Source: JAKFEW01 sp036675505 (GTDB taxonomy: Bacteria; Cyanobacteriota; Sericytochromatia; S15B-MN24; JAQBPE01). Taken from it: a stretch of 64,000 nt of DNA. How positions within the stretch are numbered: position 1 is the stretch's first letter; each line of letters begins with the position of its first letter. The stretch is from NCBI GenBank assembly GCA_036675505.1, contig JAKFEW010000021.1, positions 26,324 to 90,323 on the forward strand, read 5' to 3'. This document shows positions 15,269 through 23,830 of the stretch, one piece after another. Below the pieces are notes generated by a model that saw only the letters and a list, made by a program, of their open reading frames with translations, had not been told where the DNA came from and ran no database searches. The translations under genes and the position numbers were made by a program.

Positions 15269-18160
15269 ATGAAGCTTGCGTGGGGCCAGAAACGGCCAGG
15301 CTCGATTCTCGCCACCTCGATCTCCCTCGTGGCGGTCTTTTTGACGCTCGTGATCGGCAGCATGGTGTACGTGCAGAACACCATGTCCCAGGCCCGCACC
15401 GAGCGCCTGCGCACCTCCGCCGAGGAGGCGGCGCGCTCGGGCCTCGAGCTCGTGCTCGGCTGGGCGGAGGCGAACATCGACCAGGAGACGCGCCTGCCCA
15501 AGACCTGGGACTCGATGACCGACGGCCAGGTGATCGACCCGATCAGCGGCATCATGGAGAACGCCGCGGCCGCGACGGCGACGATCTCCACGACCCTGAC
15601 GCCCGGCTCCGTGATCGGCGTCAAGCAGAACGAATACGTCGTCGGCACCCAGGGCCAGTACATCACCACCTTCAAGGCGCGCATCCAGCAGTTCCGCATC
15701 TCCGACGACATGCCACGCCAGTATCGCATCGGCGTCGTCGGGCGCGTTCGCAAGGTCCAGCCGGCGTCCCGCGCGGGCCTGGGCTACAACAACATCGACA
15801 CCAACGAGCGCGAGTCGATCGTCGCCGAGCGCGTGATCGTCGCCTTCGTCGGCAAGGAAGTCACCTCGCGCTACGCGGCGCTGATCGACATCGACGGCGT
15901 CAAGAACTGGGTGCCGGGCGAGGTCGTGACCGGCCCGGTCCACATCAACCGCGGCTACGTCGACCAGACGCCCTGGTCGAGCTCGGCGGTGGACATCGCC
16001 ACGGCCTCCGGCATCGCGCCGGCGGCATCCGTGCCGTTCCGCGATCTGCGCTCGACGATGATGCTGTACATCGAGGGCGAGGGCGGCAACGTCGGCTTCA
16101 AGGCGCCCTCGGCGCCGCCCGCCGACAACGTCAAGAAGTACCCCATCTTCGAGTCGCAGGTGACGTTGACCGAGATCCCGGGCGGCAGCGGTGATTACAA
16201 GGCGTCGGATCCGGCCACCACCGCCCAGCCCATCGCGATCAAGATCAACGGGTTCAACTACCACAAGAACAACAGCTCGGCGCTTCCGCTGCTGAACGCA
16301 TACCACGACAAGATCTTCACGGCCGGCGAGAACAGCACGGCCGACCGCTACGGCGGCCCCACGGCCAGCACCACCTACCGCGGGCCGCTGATCGTGAGGC
16401 AGCCGATCGAGCTGCCGCGCTCGGTCCGCAACGCGCTCGGCGGCGCCACCGGCGTGCCGGGCGAGTGGCTCGCCCAGACCAACTCGGGCCGGTGGGGCGG
16501 CATCCCGAACGGCCTTTACATCCCGACGCCGCGGTTCTGGGCGCTCGACACCGGCAACGGCTACATCGACACGGTCGACGTCAAAGCTGACGGCTACAGC
16601 TTCGGCGGTGGCCAGCCGGCGGCCGGCGGCATCTACATCCGCGGAGAAGTCGAGCTCATGCGGTTCGGCAAGGGCGTCAACGCCGGCGTCGACGACCACA
16701 TCTCGTATTACCTGTTCCAGGTGAGCGACGGCTGCCGCCCCAATGGCACAGGCAACCGTCGCACCTACGGCGTCTTCGCCGACCGCATCAACAAGACGCT
16801 GGCCCTTTCCGCGCTCGCGCCGGGCCGGCGCCTGCAAGGCGCGGGTGGCGTGCTGAGCGCCGCGGGCTCCGTCACCCTCGGGACCGTGATGAGCGCCGCC
16901 AACTTCAACATTCCCATCAACACGACGACCTGGACCCCGGGCGGGGACGCGCCGTTCTCCTTCAAGATCGGGGACGCCAGCGCGACCGGCAAACGCGCTT
17001 TCTTCAAGGCGCCCCAGTACTCCGACTTCCCCTTCAACGGCGTCGTTTACGTGGATACGGTCAAGGCCGATCCGGCCCGCACGTCGGACACGAACGGCTG
17101 GCGGTCGATGGCGACGACCGGCAACATCCTCGCGCTCGGCAACCTCGGCGGCACGGCCGCCCCATCGACCAACAAGACGGCCTTCACGATCGACAGCGTC
17201 AACTACGAGAACGTCGCGACGTACAAGGGCACGACGCCGGCGGGGCCGGCCTCCAAGCTCACGATCATGGCGCGCGGCAACATCTTCATCCAGAACCACC
17301 TGCTGGTCGACGGCGTTTACAAGCAGTACCTGGCCGAGGCCTCCCAGAGCGGCAACGTCTCGGGCGCCACGGCCACCGGCGCCGCGCGTACGGCGCTCGG
17401 CAAGATCAAGCTCGAACACTCGCGCGACGTGCTCGGCCTGGTGTCCGACAAGCAGATCGTGGTCGGCGCGGCCGCCCCGCGCCCGGCCGCCGTGCCGGCA
17501 TCGGCGGACAAGCGGCGCGCGGGCGTGGTGATCATGGCGGCGATCGCGGGCCTCGGCGACCCTGCCTACACCCCGTGGAACGAGTCGATCAAGGTTTCCC
17601 ACCTCTCCTCGCCGCTCAGCTACGTGGGCTCGTTCACCACCGAGGGCCTCATGCAGGCGTACAACCAGAGCGAGCAATACTACATCAACAAGACCGGAAC
17701 GTTCGACGCGGCGCAGGCGACCCAGCCCGACAACAACGCGAACCTCTACAGCGCGCCTGGCACGGCAAACGTCACCCAGGGCTACCCCGGCAACCCGATT
17801 TACGATGCCGAGGGCTACGAAGGGGCGCTGACGCCGCTCAACAACAACCCGAACATCCAAGGCACGCGCGGCCGAATGATCGTCTTCGGCTCGATCACCC
17901 AGAAGAAGCGCGGCATCGTCGGCCAGGGCAACCAGTCGTACGACAAGGACTTCGTGTACGACAAGCGGCTGCTCACCATCGCCCCGCCCATCTTCCCGAG
18001 CTCGGTCAACGTCCAGGTCCGCACCCAGTCGCCGTTCTCGCCGGACGACGGCAACGCGCAGCGGCGGCTCACCTACGCCAAGGGCGCAGGCCCGATCAAG
18101 AGCAAAGGCGACCTCGACTTCCTGGGCGCTACACCGGCTGGCGCCACCCCGGCGCCCTGA
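15269..18160 (+). CDS. PilX-like membrane-anchored pilus accessory protein, very large
   Basis: 963 residues. The N-terminus is basic, then a membrane segment at about residues 12-35 ('ILATSISLVAVFLTLVIGSM'), with no +5 Glu. PilX proteins also start this way and are followed, as here, by a helix ending 'AEEAARSGLELVLGWAEAN'. The bulk is a secreted domain with Asn/Gly-rich loops that I cannot assign, possibly an adhesin-like tip module. PilX is normally under 250 residues, so most of this protein is new sequence joined to a PilX start. AAGGAG lies upstream. A strong terminator follows 25 bases after the stop. Confidence 0.7.
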   Translation: MKLAWGQKRPGSILATSISLVAVFLTLVIGSMVYVQNTMSQARTERLRTSAEEAARSGLELVLGWAEANIDQETRLPKTWDSMTDGQVIDPISGIMENAAAATATISTTLTPGSVIGVKQNEYVVGTQGQYITTFKARIQQFRISDDMPRQYRIGVVGRVRKVQPASRAGLGYNNIDTNERESIVAERVIVAFVGKEVTSRYAALIDIDGVKNWVPGEVVTGPVHINRGYVDQTPWSSSAVDIATASGIAPAASVPFRDLRSTMMLYIEGEGGNVGFKAPSAPPADNVKKYPIFESQVTLTEIPGGSGDYKASDPATTAQPIAIKINGFNYHKNNSSALPLLNAYHDKIFTAGENSTADRYGGPTASTTYRGPLIVRQPIELPRSVRNALGGATGVPGEWLAQTNSGRWGGIPNGLYIPTPRFWALDTGNGYIDTVDVKADGYSFGGGQPAAGGIYIRGEVELMRFGKGVNAGVDDHISYYLFQVSDGCRPNGTGNRRTYGVFADRINKTLALSALAPGRRLQGAGGVLSAAGSVTLGTVMSAANFNIPINTTTWTPGGDAPFSFKIGDASATGKRAFFKAPQYSDFPFNGVVYVDTVKADPARTSDTNGWRSMATTGNILALGNLGGTAAPSTNKTAFTIDSVNYENVATYKGTTPAGPASKLTIMARGNIFIQNHLLVDGVYKQYLAEASQSGNVSGATATGAARTALGKIKLEHSRDVLGLVSDKQIVVGAAAPRPAAVPASADKRRAGVVIMAAIAGLGDPAYTPWNESIKVSHLSSPLSYVGSFTTEGLMQAYNQSEQYYINKTGTFDAAQATQPDNNANLYSAPGTANVTQGYPGNPIYDAEGYEGALTPLNNNPNIQGTRGRMIVFGSITQKKRGIVGQGNQSYDKDFVYDKRLLTIAPPIFPSSVNVQVRTQSPFSPDDGNAQRRLTYAKGAGPIKSKGDLDFLGATPAGATPAP

Positions 18161-18185
18161 TTCCACAGGCTCGCCGAGCCGCATG

Positions 18186-18210
18186 ACGGGGCCCCTTCCA
18201 GGGGCCCCGT
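18186..18210 (+). terminator. Rho-independent terminator closing the minor pilin operon
   Basis: A perfect 11-bp stem (ACGGGGCCCCT with AGGGGCCCCGT) with a three-base loop is followed by TCGTTT. It separates the pilin genes from the promoter of the actin-like cassette. Confidence 0.85.
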
Positions 18211-18214
18211 TCGT

Positions 18215-18243
18215 TTGACACCCTCTCGCCTGCGTAATATAGT
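18215..18243 (+). promoter_or_regulatory. Strong sigma-70 promoter of the actin-like cassette
   Basis: TTGACA (18215-18220) and TATAGT (18238-18243) are separated by exactly 17 bases, which is near-consensus. Transcription would start near 18250. This places the GTG at 18246 at or before the start site and supports the ATG at 18318 as the real start of the first gene. Confidence 0.8.
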
Positions 18244-18317
18244 GAGTGGCTGACATTCAGGCCCTACGGCCGCTAAGCCGCATGGGCCGCCCGCCCCCGA
18301 CAACCGGACGAGGTGCC

Positions 18318-19631
18318 ATGACCACCGAGAACGCCCCCCACATGGTACGGCTCACGTACGTCCTGCCCGCGAAGATGAGCGGCAAGATGTTCACGGTGAA
18401 GCGTCCGAAGGCTGCCGGTGCGGCGACCCCGGCCCCCGCGCCCGTCAAGCCGGCGATCAGCGCGCCGGTTGCTGAGGCCCCGCGTCCGGCCACACCCGTG
18501 GTGGCGGAAGAACCGGCGCCCCGCCCGCCCGTGGCGGCGCCCACCCCGGAGCCCGCGGCCCGTCCTGCGGCACCGCGGCCGGAGGTGGCCGTTGCCCGTG
18601 GCGGTCGTACGGACGTCATCAACGTCGGCCTCGACCTCGGCCGCTCGGAGACGCGCGTATACGACGGCGAGCACCTTTACACCTTCCCGACCATGGTCGG
18701 CGGCCCGGTGGCCACCATCCGCCGCGGGAGCGCCCAACTGCTCGACGAGAACCTCGAGCAGAATCTTTGGCTCAAGATCGATGGCCACGAGTACTCGATC
18801 GGCCGGTACGCGATGGAGCAGCCCTTCCTGTTCCCGGTGAACGAAGAGAACATCTTCCAGGGCGAGCTCAACAAGGCGCTGGTGCTGACCGCACTCGCGC
18901 TGCTGGCCCGCCGCACCAGCCAGGCCGGCGTCCCGCGCTACAAGATTTGCCTGGGCCTGCCGGTTTACCTGAGCCGCCGCCCGGACTACATCGACAACGC
19001 GCTGCGCGAATGGCTCGGCCGCCACGAGTTCACCTTCTGCGGCGATACGACCACGCTCGAGATCGTCCAGATCGACACCATCCCGCAGCCGGTGGGGGCG
19101 GTCTACGCCGCCATCCTGGCGGGCCAGCTCGACTACAACCCCGAGGAGACCATCGGCGTCATCGACCCGGGCCACCTCACCACCGACTGGGTCGTGGTGC
19201 GCCTGCCCAACGAGCTGACCAAGTACTCGGGCCACACCACCGCCGTGGCTGGCTATCGCCTTTACGAGGAGGTCGCCTCGTACCTGAGCGAGCAGATGGT
19301 GCCGCGCATCAACCCGATGGCCGTCCAGGAGAGCCTCATCACAGGCGTCTACAAGGACAACCAGGGCGACACCATCACGATCCCCGAGCACCTCGTCGAG
19401 AACCTCAAGGAGATCATGGCCCAGCAGATCGCGCTGACGGTCAAGCAAAGCTGGCGTGACCTCCGGATCCATCGCATGCTGCTGGTGGGTGGTTTTGGCC
19501 GCATCCTCTACCCGCTGCTCACGAAGTACCCCTATTTCCGCGACCTCCAGCTCGCCCAGGATCCGCGCTACTACAACGTCAAGGGTTTCTTCGAATACGC
19601 GATCGCCTCCCCGCTCCGAGAGGGAGCATGA
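18318..19631 (+). CDS. ParM/Alp-like bacterial actin with a disordered N-terminal extension
   Basis: 437 residues from an ATG with ACGAGG upstream. Residues 1-27 form a short basic segment, residues about 28-97 are Pro/Ala-rich and probably disordered, and an actin-fold ATPase follows. Phosphate-1 is 'VGLDLGRSETRVY' (103-115), phosphate-2 is 'VIDPGHLTTDWVVV' (281-294), and the adenosine motif is 'MLLVGGFGRILYPLL' (387-401). The end 'YYNVKGFFEYA' matches the ParM/StbA C-terminal helix. Known relatives form dynamic filaments that move plasmids or position structures. No ParR or plasmid gene is nearby. The partners here are two coiled-coil genes, 4 bases and then a 8-base overlap away. Confidence 0.85.
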   Translation: MTTENAPHMVRLTYVLPAKMSGKMFTVKRPKAAGAATPAPAPVKPAISAPVAEAPRPATPVVAEEPAPRPPVAAPTPEPAARPAAPRPEVAVARGGRTDVINVGLDLGRSETRVYDGEHLYTFPTMVGGPVATIRRGSAQLLDENLEQNLWLKIDGHEYSIGRYAMEQPFLFPVNEENIFQGELNKALVLTALALLARRTSQAGVPRYKICLGLPVYLSRRPDYIDNALREWLGRHEFTFCGDTTTLEIVQIDTIPQPVGAVYAAILAGQLDYNPEETIGVIDPGHLTTDWVVVRLPNELTKYSGHTTAVAGYRLYEEVASYLSEQMVPRINPMAVQESLITGVYKDNQGDTITIPEHLVENLKEIMAQQIALTVKQSWRDLRIHRMLLVGGFGRILYPLLTKYPYFRDLQLAQDPRYYNVKGFFEYAIASPLREGA

Positions 19632-19635
19632 TGCC

Positions 19636-19902
19636 GTGTCCGATTTCCTGAAGGCCATCGTCGCGAAGCTGCTCGGCCCGCGGGACGATGATCCCTTGGG
19701 CGAAATCACAGCGGACCAGCTGGCCATCGTGTTGAAATCGATCGAAGACAAGTACACAGCCCTCAACGACGACAACGCCCGACTCAAAGAGAAGGTCGAG
19801 GCCCAGCAGCGCGAAATCGCCCGCCTGAACCAGGCACTGGCGGCGTATGAGCGAGGCGGGCGCGTCGGTGGGCCGACGCAGGAGGGATCGACCCGTGTTT
19901 GA
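19636..19902 (+). CDS. Small coiled-coil protein, partner of the actin-like protein
   Basis: 88 residues from a GTG, with GAGGGAG upstream, 4 bases after the actin-like stop. Residues 1-14 form an amphipathic helix ending in 'AKLLG'. After an acidic linker comes 'ITADQLAIVLKSIEDKY' (residues 24-40) and a heptad-patterned coiled coil to about residue 73. The tail is Gly/Thr-rich. The first 70 residues align without gaps with the start of the next protein. I know no family with this motif. It may be a membrane or filament adaptor. The gene is too short and tightly packed to be anything but co-transcribed. Confidence 0.75.
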   Translation: MSDFLKAIVAKLLGPRDDDPLGEITADQLAIVLKSIEDKYTALNDDNARLKEKVEAQQREIARLNQALAAYERGGRVGGPTQEGSTRV

Positions 19903-21424
19903 GCAGCTCCAATCCCAACTGGGCAAGCTGCTCGGCAAACCCGGGGAGGACCAGGCCAGCACGATCACAGCGGACCAGCTGAAGGTCGTGCTCAAGTCGA
20001 TCGAAGGCAAGTACAACAACCTCAAGAACGAGAACAAGCTCTACAAATCGAAGATCGAGGAGCAGAAATCCACGGTCGCCGAGCTCGAGCGCGCGGTCTC
20101 GGAGCTCAAAAATGCAGGGCCCACGACCGACACCACGCTGCTCACCCAGCTCGAGGCCGACCTGAACGCCGCCCAGCAGCAGATGGCGGACACCTCGGAG
20201 ACGCTCGCGGGGCTGAGAGCGGAGAAGCTTCAGCTCCAGAGCAAGCTCTCGGTGCAGGAGGCGCTCGTCTCGTCGCTGCGCCATGAAATCTCCGAGCTGC
20301 GTGAGGGCCACGCGGGCGCCGCCAGCCCCGAGGAACACGCCAAGGCGCTGGCCGAGGTGGACCGCCTCAAGTTCGACAACCAGCAGCTCAACGAGAAGGT
20401 CCAGGACCTGCTCGGCCAGCTACTCTCGGCCGAGGGGCTCAAGGGCGACATCACCAAGAAGCAGGAAGAAGCGGACTCGCTCAAGCAAGACCTCGCCGAG
20501 CTGCGCACCCAGCTGGAAGCCGCACTTCAGGCGCGTCGTCAGGCCGAAGTCGAGCGCGACGGCGTCGCCTCGCGCCTCGCGCCCGTCATCGACGAGCTCG
20601 ACACGCTGCGCGACCAGCTCGAGACGATCACGGCCGAGCGCGACGACCTGGCGGAAAAGGGCCGCACGGGCTCGGCGGACCGCGAGTCGTTGCGCGAGCG
20701 CGCCACCCGGGCCGAGACGGACCTGGCTCAGGTCGTCCAGGACAAGGACGAGCTGCGCCACCAGGTGACCCGCCTGCAGGGCGAGGTCGAAAACCTCCAG
20801 CACCAGCTCGCCGCCGGCGGGCCGCAGGCCCAGGTGATGGCGGAGCTCGAAGAACGCGTGCTCGAGCTCAAGTCGCGCTGGGAGCAGGCGCAGACCGAGA
20901 ACCAGGCGCTTCAAGCGCGCATTCAACAGCTGATCGAGGAGCCGAGCGGCCTCTCGGCCCGCGAGAAGACCGAGTACGAGTTCCAGATCAAGCGGCAGGC
21001 CGACGAGCTGCGCGAGGCGACGCTGCAGATCACCAGCCTGCGCGAGGCCAAGGTCAAGGCCAACCTCGACCTCGAGGAGGCCGCCGCCGAGCTGGTCGAG
21101 CTGCGCCGCCAGCTCGACGAGATGCGCCGCGACCGCAACCAGTACCGCGAACAGGTCTCGGAAGGGCACGCGAAGTCCAGCGAGATGGATGTGCTCAAGA
21201 GCCAGGTCCGCGAGCTGATGATGCAGATGCGCGGCGGCGCCGCCACGCCGCCGGCGGAGCCTGCGGCGCCTCGCCCGCGCGCCGACGAGGCCGCCCAGCC
21301 CGCCCGCCCGGTCCAGGCCGAGGCGGGCGAGGCGAAGCCGAAGGCCGGCGGCACGGAAGCGGCGCTGGTGCGCCGGCGCGAGATGCTGAACCGGCTGATT
21401 GGCGAGAAGAAGCCGAAGGACTGA
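19895..21424 (+). CDS. Long coiled-coil protein of the actin-like cassette
   Basis: 509 residues from a GTG preceded by AGGAGGG; it overlaps the previous gene by 8 bases. Residues 1-14 ('MFEQLQSQLGKLLG') and 24-40 ('ITADQLKVVLKSIEGKY') repeat the N-terminal plan of the small upstream protein. Residues about 45-440 are almost continuous coiled coil with Leu/Glu/Gln/Arg heptads, long enough for a rod of several tens of nanometres. A Pro/Ala-rich hinge follows, then a short basic helix 'RRREMLNRLIGEKK' at the end. It has no signal peptide, so it is cytoplasmic. It is not recognisably MukB, SMC or DivIVA. Function unknown, likely a structural partner of the actin homologue. Confidence 0.8.
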   Translation: MFEQLQSQLGKLLGKPGEDQASTITADQLKVVLKSIEGKYNNLKNENKLYKSKIEEQKSTVAELERAVSELKNAGPTTDTTLLTQLEADLNAAQQQMADTSETLAGLRAEKLQLQSKLSVQEALVSSLRHEISELREGHAGAASPEEHAKALAEVDRLKFDNQQLNEKVQDLLGQLLSAEGLKGDITKKQEEADSLKQDLAELRTQLEAALQARRQAEVERDGVASRLAPVIDELDTLRDQLETITAERDDLAEKGRTGSADRESLRERATRAETDLAQVVQDKDELRHQVTRLQGEVENLQHQLAAGGPQAQVMAELEERVLELKSRWEQAQTENQALQARIQQLIEEPSGLSAREKTEYEFQIKRQADELREATLQITSLREAKVKANLDLEEAAAELVELRRQLDEMRRDRNQYREQVSEGHAKSSEMDVLKSQVRELMMQMRGGAATPPAEPAAPRPRADEAAQPARPVQAEAGEAKPKAGGTEAALVRRREMLNRLIGEKKPKD

Positions 21425-21433
21425 CCGCCGGCG

Positions 21434-23719
21434 CTACGGGGCTTCTTGCAGCGTGACCTTCCGAATCAGGTGGTTGCCCCGATCCGCCACGAAAATCGCC
21501 CCGGCGGCGTCCACGGCCACGCCGCCCGGCTCGCGAAACGTCGCCGAGGCGCCGAGGCCGTTGCTCACGCCCGCGTTGCCCGAACCGGCCACCGTCGTGA
21601 CCGTGCCGTCCGCGGCCACACGCCGGACGGCGTGGTTCGAGGCGTCCGCCACCAGCAGGCGACCCTTCGCGTCGAAGGCCAGGCCGGCCGGATAGGCGAA
21701 GCGCGCGACGGCCGACGCGCCGTCGGCGAAGCCGGCCGTGCCGGCCTCACCCGCAAACGTCTCGACAGTGCCGTCGAGCTTGATGCGCCGGATGCAGTGG
21801 TTGCCCTGGTCCGCCACGTAGAGGTCGCCTGCCGCATCGAGGGCCAGGCCCACCGGGTTGCGGAAGGTGGCCGAGGCCCGGGCGCCGTTGTCCACGCCTT
21901 CGGCGCCGGTGCCCGCCCACGTCGTGACCTGGCCGCCGCCGTCGAGCCGGCGGATGCAGTGGCTGAACGTGTCCGCGATGAAGACGTTGCCGGCGCCATC
22001 GACGGCCAGCCCGTGGGGCTGCGAGAAGCGCGCCGCGAGCGCCGCGCCGTTCGTGAGGCCGGTCTCGCCGTCGCCCGCGCGCGTCGTCACTGCGGTCGCC
22101 GGGTCGGCACCGGCGATCGCCCGCACGCGGTTGTTGATCGTATCGCCGACCAGCAGCGTCGTGCCCGCGAAGGCCAGGCCGACCGGCGAAGCGAAGCGCG
22201 CGGCCACGCCCGCCTGGTCGACGAAGCCGGGGCTCGCCGCCCCCGCCACGGTCGAGACCGTCCCATCCGGCTTGATGCGCCGCACCCGGTTGCCGGCCCA
22301 CTCGGCCACGAAGAGGTCGCCGCCGTTCGCGACCAGCCCGAACGGTGCGTTGAACTTGGCGGCGGTGCCGACGCCGTTGGTGCCGCCGGCCTGCCCGGCG
22401 CCTGCAAACGTGGACACCAGGGCGATGAATGGCACGACCTTCACGTTGACCTGGTCCGCGAGGCCGCCGCTCTGCACGCGCAGCGTCGAGTCGCCAGCCG
22501 CCAGGCCGGTCACGAGGCCGTTCGCCACCCGGATGGCCGGCCCGACCGTGGCCCAATCGACGCCCGGATCCGCGATCACCTGGCCCGCGGCGTCCTTCGC
22601 CTCGACCGTGAACGGCTGAACGCCGCCAACCAGCACCTGCGGCGACGTCGCCCGCAGCACGAGGCTCTTGAGCACCTTGAACGGCAAGCCCGCCGCGCCT
22701 GCGAGCGGCCCGACCTTCACCGTCACGTCGCCCGAGGCCGCGCCCGCTGGCACCTTGGCGACGATCGTGGTGTCGTTCACGACCTTCACGTCCTGCGCGG
22801 CCGTGCCGGCGAACGCCACCACCGTGGGCAGCGCCCCCGTGCCGAAGCGCGCCCCGTTGATCGTGAGCTCGAAGCCCTCGCCGCCGCTGGTCGCCGAGAG
22901 CGCGGACGGCACGGGCGCCGCCGCATCGAGGGCGAGCTCCGGGGCGCCGGTCTTGAGGCCGCTCTTCACGGCGAGATCGAAGATGCGCCCGCTGCCCAGG
23001 CCATCCTGCGCCGCGCTGACCGAGAAGGTGCCATCGGGCACGCCCTCGAATTTGTAAAGCCCATCAGCCGCGACCGTGGCCGTATACGGCGTGCCGGGCA
23101 AGCGTACGGCCACCCCGGAGAAATCCGCCAGGGTCGGTGCCTCGGGCGCGGTCACGCGGCCCTCGATGCTGCCGGGCACGCGTACGGCGGCCTGCAGGCC
23201 GGCCGCCTTCGGCTGGACCTCCGTCAGGAAGCCCTTGAGGTCGGCCTTCACGATCTCGAAGTTGAGCAGCCGGCCTTCCGCGTCCGCCAGCTTGAAGCGC
23301 CCGTTCTCGTCGGTCTTGCCCTCGACCGCGATCGCGCCGTCGCCATCGACGACGAAGCCGCGCACGGTGGCCCCGCTCACGGGCGCGCCGGTAGGGTCGA
23401 GCACCTGGGCGGTATAATCGCCCACCACGGTCGGCGCCGGGGCATCGGCGGGCGCGGTGCTGGTACCGCCCGACGGCACGACGATGGGCGTGGCGGGCGC
23501 GCCCGGTGTCGGCGTTTCGGAGGGCCCGCGGGTCGAGCGCGGCGACGGCGTGCCCTGGGGGCCCGGCGTGGCCTGGCGCCCCTTGCCGGTGGAGCCCTTG
23601 CCGCCGCCCTTGGCCTCGTCCAGCTCGACAGGCGTCGTCGCCGTCGGCGCGCCGGTGCAAGCGGCGATCACCAACGCGAGGGCGAGCAACGTCGAGAGGC
23701 GCGACGGTCGGATCGACAC
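21434..23719 (-). CDS. NHL-repeat lipoprotein with IPT/TIG-like domain
   Basis: 761 residues from a GTG with AGGAG eight bases upstream; the longer open frame to 23773 lacks such a site. The signal ends in 'VIAAC' (Cys21). A Gly/Pro/Thr-rich linker follows, then two carboxypeptidase-regulatory-like beta domains ('DPTGAPVSGATVRGFV' and 'GSIEGRVTAPEAPT'), an IPT/TIG-type domain ('FELTINGARFGTG'), a Big-like domain and from about residue 430 to the end six NHL repeats ('VFIADTFSHCIRRLDGGG'). It probably faces the periplasm or cell surface. It converges with the coiled-coil gene with 9 bases between stops. Ligand unknown. Confidence 0.8.
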   Translation of the reverse strand: MSIRPSRLSTLLALALVIAACTGAPTATTPVELDEAKGGGKGSTGKGRQATPGPQGTPSPRSTRGPSETPTPGAPATPIVVPSGGTSTAPADAPAPTVVGDYTAQVLDPTGAPVSGATVRGFVVDGDGAIAVEGKTDENGRFKLADAEGRLLNFEIVKADLKGFLTEVQPKAAGLQAAVRVPGSIEGRVTAPEAPTLADFSGVAVRLPGTPYTATVAADGLYKFEGVPDGTFSVSAAQDGLGSGRIFDLAVKSGLKTGAPELALDAAAPVPSALSATSGGEGFELTINGARFGTGALPTVVAFAGTAAQDVKVVNDTTIVAKVPAGAASGDVTVKVGPLAGAAGLPFKVLKSLVLRATSPQVLVGGVQPFTVEAKDAAGQVIADPGVDWATVGPAIRVANGLVTGLAAGDSTLRVQSGGLADQVNVKVVPFIALVSTFAGAGQAGGTNGVGTAAKFNAPFGLVANGGDLFVAEWAGNRVRRIKPDGTVSTVAGAASPGFVDQAGVAARFASPVGLAFAGTTLLVGDTINNRVRAIAGADPATAVTTRAGDGETGLTNGAALAARFSQPHGLAVDGAGNVFIADTFSHCIRRLDGGGQVTTWAGTGAEGVDNGARASATFRNPVGLALDAAGDLYVADQGNHCIRRIKLDGTVETFAGEAGTAGFADGASAVARFAYPAGLAFDAKGRLLVADASNHAVRRVAADGTVTTVAGSGNAGVSNGLGASATFREPGGVAVDAAGAIFVADRGNHLIRKVTLQEAP

Positions 23720-23830
23720 CGGAATTCTCCTGGATGGCTCCTTCCATGTTCCCCACGGGCGGGAAACGAACACATGGCACGGGCGGCGGACATAAGGCCC
23801 TAAGCCATATTAGCCCCGACGCGGTGGTAC

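Noticed and set aside
12547..15753. A 1068-codon open frame antisense to the PilV/PilW-like genes
   Set aside because: The product is Arg/Ala/Val-rich with no domain and is the typical by-product of high-G+C codon use. The plus-strand frames have prepilin signals, ribosome-binding sites and sensible spacing.
15260..18256. A 998-codon open frame antisense to the PilX-like gene
   Set aside because: The composition is that of a GC-shadow frame (very high Arg, Asp, Val, His) with no motif; the sense gene has a membrane start and AAGGAG site.
18246..18317. An upstream GTG start (18246) for the actin-like protein
   Set aside because: It falls at the predicted transcription start of a near-consensus promoter and has no ribosome-binding site; ATG 18318 has ACGAGG before it.
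18318..21424. The actin-like cassette as a plasmid partition system
   Set aside because: There is no ParR-type DNA-binding gene, no iteron-like centromere repeats and no replication gene; neighbours are chromosomal pilus and flagellar genes. Not excluded completely.
21446..23803. A 785-codon plus-strand frame opposite the NHL lipoprotein
   Set aside because: Arg/His/Ala-rich shadow; the minus strand has lipobox, linker and NHL repeats in order.
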